From the NCBI RefSeq assembly GCF_963678635.1, contig NC_087066.1, forward strand, positions 48,273,129-48,337,128: a stretch of DNA of 64,000 nucleotides, given 5' to 3'. This document shows positions 59,171 to 64,000 of the stretch, piece after piece. How positions within the stretch are numbered: position 1 is the stretch's first letter; the number at the start of each line of letters is the position of its first letter. The notes under the pieces are model-generated. The model saw only the letters and a list, made by a program, of their open reading frames with translations. It searched no databases and had not been told where the DNA came from. The stretch comes from Symsagittifera roscoffensis. Its lineage: Eukaryota > Xenacoelomorpha > Acoela > Convolutidae. A program made the translations under genes and the position numbers.

Positions 59171-59303
59171 ATGCCCTTAGAGCTCTTTGAATTTTGACAC
59201 TTCTTTGATAAAAAATCAACCCAATTTGAGAGAAAACAAGCTCGAAAGGTAAAATTTTTAGGTCAAGTACCCGGTTGAGACACAGTAGTTATCGCAAGTG
59301 TAA

Positions 59304-59837
59304 CGCAGAGGCGAAGTTGCACTTCGCATACACAAGCAAAAAATAAGACCAACAACGCTACTGGGAAAAACTGAATGAGTAAAACTTTGAGTCTACAAAA
59401 TTTCTGAAGTGACGCACGCCAATTATGAGTCTACATAATTGCTAACTGACGCAAGCCAATTATGACGCATTAGCAGTACCAGTCAATTTGAAAAGAAATT
59501 TACCAACTAACATGCCTCAATTTATAGAGCAGACACATTTTAACTAGTATACGAAAAAATTCATTAAAAACATGCGACCCTGCTGAGGTTAGAACCCTCT
59601 TATTTTGCTGCAGTTCTCCTTCCCTACCTCTACGCTACAGAACCATAACACCTTGAAGCTAAAGTGCTATTTGTAATACAATAGTGTGTGTTAATATCCT
59701 TAGCATTTGCTGTACTTAATCGCTGGCTATTGATCCTATGCATATACTGCAGAAGAGCACTTCAAAAAGAGCACTAATATTTGCGACTTAGGTTGAAAAA
59801 AAAGAGAGTTCGTAATATCACAAAAGCTTTGCTTGTG
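59304..59837 (-). repeat. Repeat family A, copy 3
   Basis: Reversed copy with the end hairpin GCGAAGT-TGC-ACTTCGC at 59311-59327, the reversed tRNA-like segment with ggttagaaccctc at about 59587-59599, and the other palindrome (caaaagctttgcttgtg) at 59821-59837. It lacks the hAT insertion of copy 1 and the 540-bp extra of copy 2, so it best shows the basic element of about 530 bp. Confidence 0.65.
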
Positions 59838-60029
59838 TAAATATCAGAGAATTAGGCATCGAAAATATATATGTATTTCTCTGGTAACTGCATGTGCGTG
59901 ATTTCATTTGTTACCATACTCCTGCTTAATTAAAAGGCCGAGTTGCTTTTCCAGTAAAAACAACAGGCGGCGAGCAGGTTCCATGGTACAATTTTTAAAA
60001 TTAGGGCAAATATCTACAGAGACAATGGC

Positions 60030-60480
60030 AAAACATAGCCAACATACAGTTGGAAAAGAGTCAATGAACTCAAGAAAACTGAAAATACTGACTTTTTTAA
60101 ATTTCAACTTTCGAAAGTCAAGAAGAAAAAAGATATGTCCTTAAAGATCTTGGAATTTCTAGAAAATTTTATGATTGACTTTTTTCATAAAATTAACCCA
60201 ATTCGAGAAAACTGGATCAATAGGTGTTCCACTCGGAAACCTGAAAAATAATTTCCACTTTCGAAACTAGAAGTCGATGATCACGTTATTCGCGATCTTT
60301 ACTTTTTCACAGTTCGATAGTGGAACTTGCTTTCCTTTTAACAAAGGAAACGCACTGAGCTTTAAAAGAAATCAAATTTCAAACCGCAAAATTAAATTTG
60401 AGCCTTAACAAATTTCATGACTTCCTGGAAAAAAATCACCACGACATTTATAAGAGACTGAACTAGCTTCATCGACTCCT
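60030..60480 (-). repeat. Repeat family B copy
   Basis: It starts at catagccaacatacagttgg (60033) and ends at ataagagactgaactagcttcatc (about 60470), with all inner blocks in order. It ends about 30 bp from the stop of the gene at 60508, so it probably forms part of that gene's 3' flank or UTR. Confidence 0.6.
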
Positions 60481-60507
60481 AATAACTGCTTGTTAAAAGC
60501 ATACATG

Positions 60508-63500
60508 TTAGAATAAAACATTTTGCTGCAACTCTGCTGCAGTAATGCTGTTTAACTCACTGTCATATCTAGCTACTATGGCCGTCCGTTTACTCCTGTT
60601 AGTTGACTTCATACTCGCAGGAGACAACGGGGCCACCGCAATATCCCACTCCTCCTCCTCCCCTTCTGCACCGCCTAAGGTGTGATCACTCCCACTGTAC
60701 ATTGAAAGACTTGTCTGGGACGCCGACCTCCCGGATGACAATGAGTTCAACCGATGTCTCTCTTTAGCCATTGTATTGTAAGTATTCGGATTACTGGTTC
60801 GACTTCGTGACTGTCTCGCTGTTTCTACAGCTACGGATGATAAGGATGCAATGTAATCTACGGTGTGTTTGTTTATATCATGTACATTCGGAGTTGAACA
60901 GTCTGTTCTGCTGAGTTTTCTATCTAAAGTGGAAGCGTTGCTTTCGCTGCCTCGGCTGTGCGTTGAGGCAGAATCGCTTTTCGTCTGTTTCCTGTAAATT
61001 AAAACTGAATTATTACTTTTCCATTTTCATGAACAGTTTATGATCTAAAGATGGTGATTCTTCAGTTTACTAGCCTAACGATCCAAATTTTGTTTCAAAT
61101 AAGCGGTGCTGTGTATCTGAATATTAGCCCAGTTTATAAAGCGTCGTTTCCTACAGTTCATTCAAAAAAGCATTTTGTTAAATACACCATTGACATCGAA
61201 TTAAAGACCAGACTTGAAGTTAAGAAGTAAAAACAGTCAGCCTTGAGGGGTTATGATGGTATGAATGATTGACAAAAAGACAGTTACACGATTTCAATGT
61301 GAGTCCTTTTTTCATCGCAAAGAACCTAAAAATCTAGTGAGCCTTTAATACAAGTAGACAAACACTCTCAGACTCTTTCTTAAACAAGAATACGATGTCA
61401 AAAATTATGACCCGATTCGAAGAAAAAAAACGAGCACGATTAATCATCATGAACTGATTAAAAACATTTGTTTTCCCCTGAAAAAAAACCTAATACTGCT
61501 CAGCTCAAAAAGTAGGTGCTCATGATTAGCAATTGACTCTGCAATCAAACAGCCAGATGTTACGATGAATTTTCAGCTTTTATATTTCAAAATGGACATT
61601 TCGCTAGTTGATGCACGTTTATCTGCAATTGAAAATGGTAATTTATGCGTGAAGTTAATTGGGTCTAGTTCAAATGGACGAAGGACACTTTAATGTCAAC
61701 TTACTTGCTGCAATATCACAATTAGGAAAACAAATTGTGTTTTCCCTTAGAGGATAGACGGACCGAGCTAAAATTGAAGGCATGAGAAAACAAAAAATGG
61801 AATAACAGAAAATGATTAACCTGCATTTCACTCATCGGTCGGCTGTAAATTAATTACTAATCATATTATGAATACTCAAAAAATTATTCTTGCTCTTGAA
61901 AAAATGCATGTAAAAAGACTATCACTCTCAATGTGTTTTCATGAAAGGATTTTTTTAGATTCTTTGCTCATTCAAGACATCCTTGACTGTAATCACAATT
62001 AGGCAGATAGTAATTATAAAACGATACAGTATTTGTAAAATATTTAGATACCGTTTGTCTCGAGATTTCATTCCGAACAGGTTTTTCAGAGACTTGCTCC
62101 TCGTCTTTCGCTCCTCAGTTCGCCCATTGGCAAGAGGGGTTAACTCACACCCACTTGGGACCCTGTTACTCGAACCCGAAACTACTACCGTCCCGCTTCT
62201 TCTGTATTTGGGAGAACTCTTCGTATAGGGCAAGCTATCATTATCTTCACCATTCTGTAACTCATACATCCCTTCCATTTCATCTGGTGCTCTGCCATGT
62301 TCTCGTGAATCCGAATCATGATTTTGAACTAAGTATCCGTAAGTATGTGCCAAGTTCTGTTCTGATTTAGACATCCCTGAATCCTTTTGACCGGACTTGA
62401 ACCCGCCACCACTCATGTTGTAATAATCTCGCAGATCTGAATTATCAGCAGACAGAAGCCCTCCGCAAAGATCGCTTTTGAGCGATGGTGTTCGAGATCT
62501 AACTTTATTCCATGTTGCTGACAAGCTACTTGTTCTTTGTTCATAACTCTCCAAATTAGTCGAATCGTCAACAATCAGTGCCTGAGACGTCGAACTCTTC
62601 TTCGCTTTACTTTTACTTCTACTTTGACTTGAAGTTTTCTTCTTCTTTGCTGTATCGTCGTCTTTTTGAGGCGGCTCGGCGACGTTTCTTGCTTTTTGAT
62701 AAGGCATTATGTACCTGTGATAATACATTTTTGCATCTGTCAAATTTTTCTGCCCAGCTGAATTAGTATTTGCTGGAACTACATGGTTTAAATCATCCAT
62801 CCATTGTTCGTTTGTGATATCTGTAATCTGATAGGCGTGCTCTGAAACGGGTTCTTTTTCGGGTTCAATTGACCGTTTTTCTTCAGGCAGTTTCTGATGA
62901 ATTACCAATTGATCTCCCGTTTCTTTAATTAGTATGTCTTCATTGTTCATAACAGTATGGTCATTGCGAATCATGTCCTTTAGATCTTTAAATGGCAACA
63001 GACATTTTACAGTCATTTCAGCATTGAGGCAAATATTTTCCAAATCCTCGAACAACTGCTCTGAAGTAGCAGATTTAGTTTTAGCTTGCATTTCAGCCTG
63101 AATTTTCTTAGATTTTTCGAGCTCGTATTGTTCGAATTCGACCAAATTGTTTTCATACAACATGCTTGGCACTAATTGGTTATCCCTGCGATCTCGGTCA
63201 AAGCAAAGTTCGCATTTACAATTTGCGTAATGATCGTTCGGAAATAAGTCTCTTGGAATAGTTTTTAGCTCACGTTTTAGAGATTTGTTCAGGAACTCAG
63301 AGGAGGACGAGTGCATTAGCTTGTTTGTCGGTGTAGCGCAGTTGCTTACTTGAACCTGAGCGAAGTCCTGGATTGTTTGAGATTTCGGGATCCCTCTATT
63401 GGACATTTGCACGTCTTCCGATACCACAGTATCTGTACTCATTTGACTGTTTAGTATCTTGTTCAAATTTAAGTAAGAATTCATTATGTCTTCGTTTTGA

Positions 63501-64000
63501 TATTTTTCACTGGATCCGTTTTGAACAAAGTTTAAGTTTTGAGAAGAAATGCCAAGTGGCATTTTTGCGTCTGGTAGAAGAGGCGAGGATTCAGAAGATA
63601 GACAGCTGAAAGAAAAGATTTAAAAATTGAAAGATCTGCACTAGCTTACCATTGCTTATCATTCGTGTAGTTTAAGTTGAGAATTGCCAACGAAAGCAGA
63701 TTCAAGTACCTTAAATATATTTTCAAGCTAAATCCTATATCCGACCCTTTAATTTACCTTCTGTAAAAAAACTCTTCATTATGTTTGAAATGATTCTCAA
63801 AATCTTGATAAAAATCACGTGAGACATTCGAAGTTTTTATATTTAAGTGCGATTTGAAAATAATTAAATTGGGTTCTTGAGTTATTGTATAGAACTTACT
63901 TGTAAGGCTCTCCCCAGAACTCAGACGACAAATCACATTCAACATCTCTACAATTAATCAACACAGTCTCCGCATCTCGCATGCACTTCGAAATCTGAGT
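60508..64000 (-). CDS. C-terminal exons of a large unidentified hydrophilic protein (5' end off-window)
   Basis: Exons on the minus strand: 64000-63900 (partial), 63709-63650 (candidate, 60 nt), 63605-62052 and 60991-60508. Donors are CAA/GTAAGT, ATG/GTAAGC and ACG/GTATCT; acceptors are tatatttaag, tttctttcag and ttttaatttacag. Phases agree at every junction. Skipping the 60-nt exon keeps the frame, so it may be alternative. The large exon encodes about 518 residues with a Cys cluster (CKCELCFDRDRR), an acidic/helical stretch (FEQYELEKSKKIQAEMQ), a Lys/Ser run (AKKKKTSSQSRSKSKAKKSS) and RSKSLKNLFGMKSRDK at its end. The last exon is Ser/Thr-rich with an acidic patch (GGAEGEEEEWDIAV) and ends QQNVLF, which fits a class II PDZ-ligand pattern. 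I recognise no enzyme domain. A scaffold or signalling protein tail is a guess. Confidence 0.6.

Noticed and set aside
53591-62052. Joining the 53.6-54.1 kb exon directly to the 62052 donor as an alternative last exon
   Set aside because: Phases do not match: the donor leaves two bases of a codon, while the acceptor exon needs one left.

Overview
The window is AT-rich invertebrate animal genomic DNA. Its genes are split by GT-AG introns, and it carries animal-type LINEs, a short-LTR copia element, tRNA-derived short repeats and many small inverted-repeat elements. I cannot name the species. Real coding sequence is a small fraction of the 64 kb. Most of the rest is dispersed, often nested, non-autonomous repeats.

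Left part (1-33 kb). A histidine-rich terminal exon (2.5-2.9 kb, +) ends a gene that starts off-window or is unrecognised. Two exons of an unprocessed eIF2-alpha (EIF2S1) pseudogene follow, at 3.5 kb and 21.3 kb. Their splice phases match across a 17.6 kb gap and both carry disabling lesions. Inside that gap lie a nearly intact CR1/Jockey-type LINE (6.3-10.7 kb, +), an intronless SLC52-family riboflavin transporter on the other strand (11.7-13.1 kb, -), and a degraded copia element (15.7-20.4 kb) inserted into an older small TIR transposon. Both of those nested elements keep their target-site duplications. A three-exon NADPH-dependent FMN reductase-like gene (+, 197 aa when spliced) spans 27.7-33.2 kb. 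Its first intron holds a LINE fragment that was later split by a hairpin-ended repeat.

Middle part (33-53 kb). A degraded CR1-like LINE (-) lies at 37.3-40.95 kb. A four-exon family-31 glycosyltransferase (beta-1,3-galactosyltransferase type, -, 406 aa) lies at 42.0-44.5 kb. The remainder is repeat-rich: a 387-bp element whose TIRs are built of tandem units (45.7-46.1 kb), two copies of a palindrome-bearing repeat, and a large imperfect inverted repeat (51.9-52.6 kb).

Right part (53-64 kb). A terminal exon of an unidentified minus-strand gene lies at 53.6-54.1 kb. Next come a 1.49-kb tandem duplication and several copies of a ~490-bp dispersed repeat. The last exons of a large, hydrophilic, unidentified protein (-) run from 60.5 kb off the right edge; their splice phases fit one another.

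The only functional link I see between genes is flavin metabolism: a riboflavin importer and an FMN-binding oxidoreductase lie about 15 kb apart. Nothing suggests they are co-regulated.
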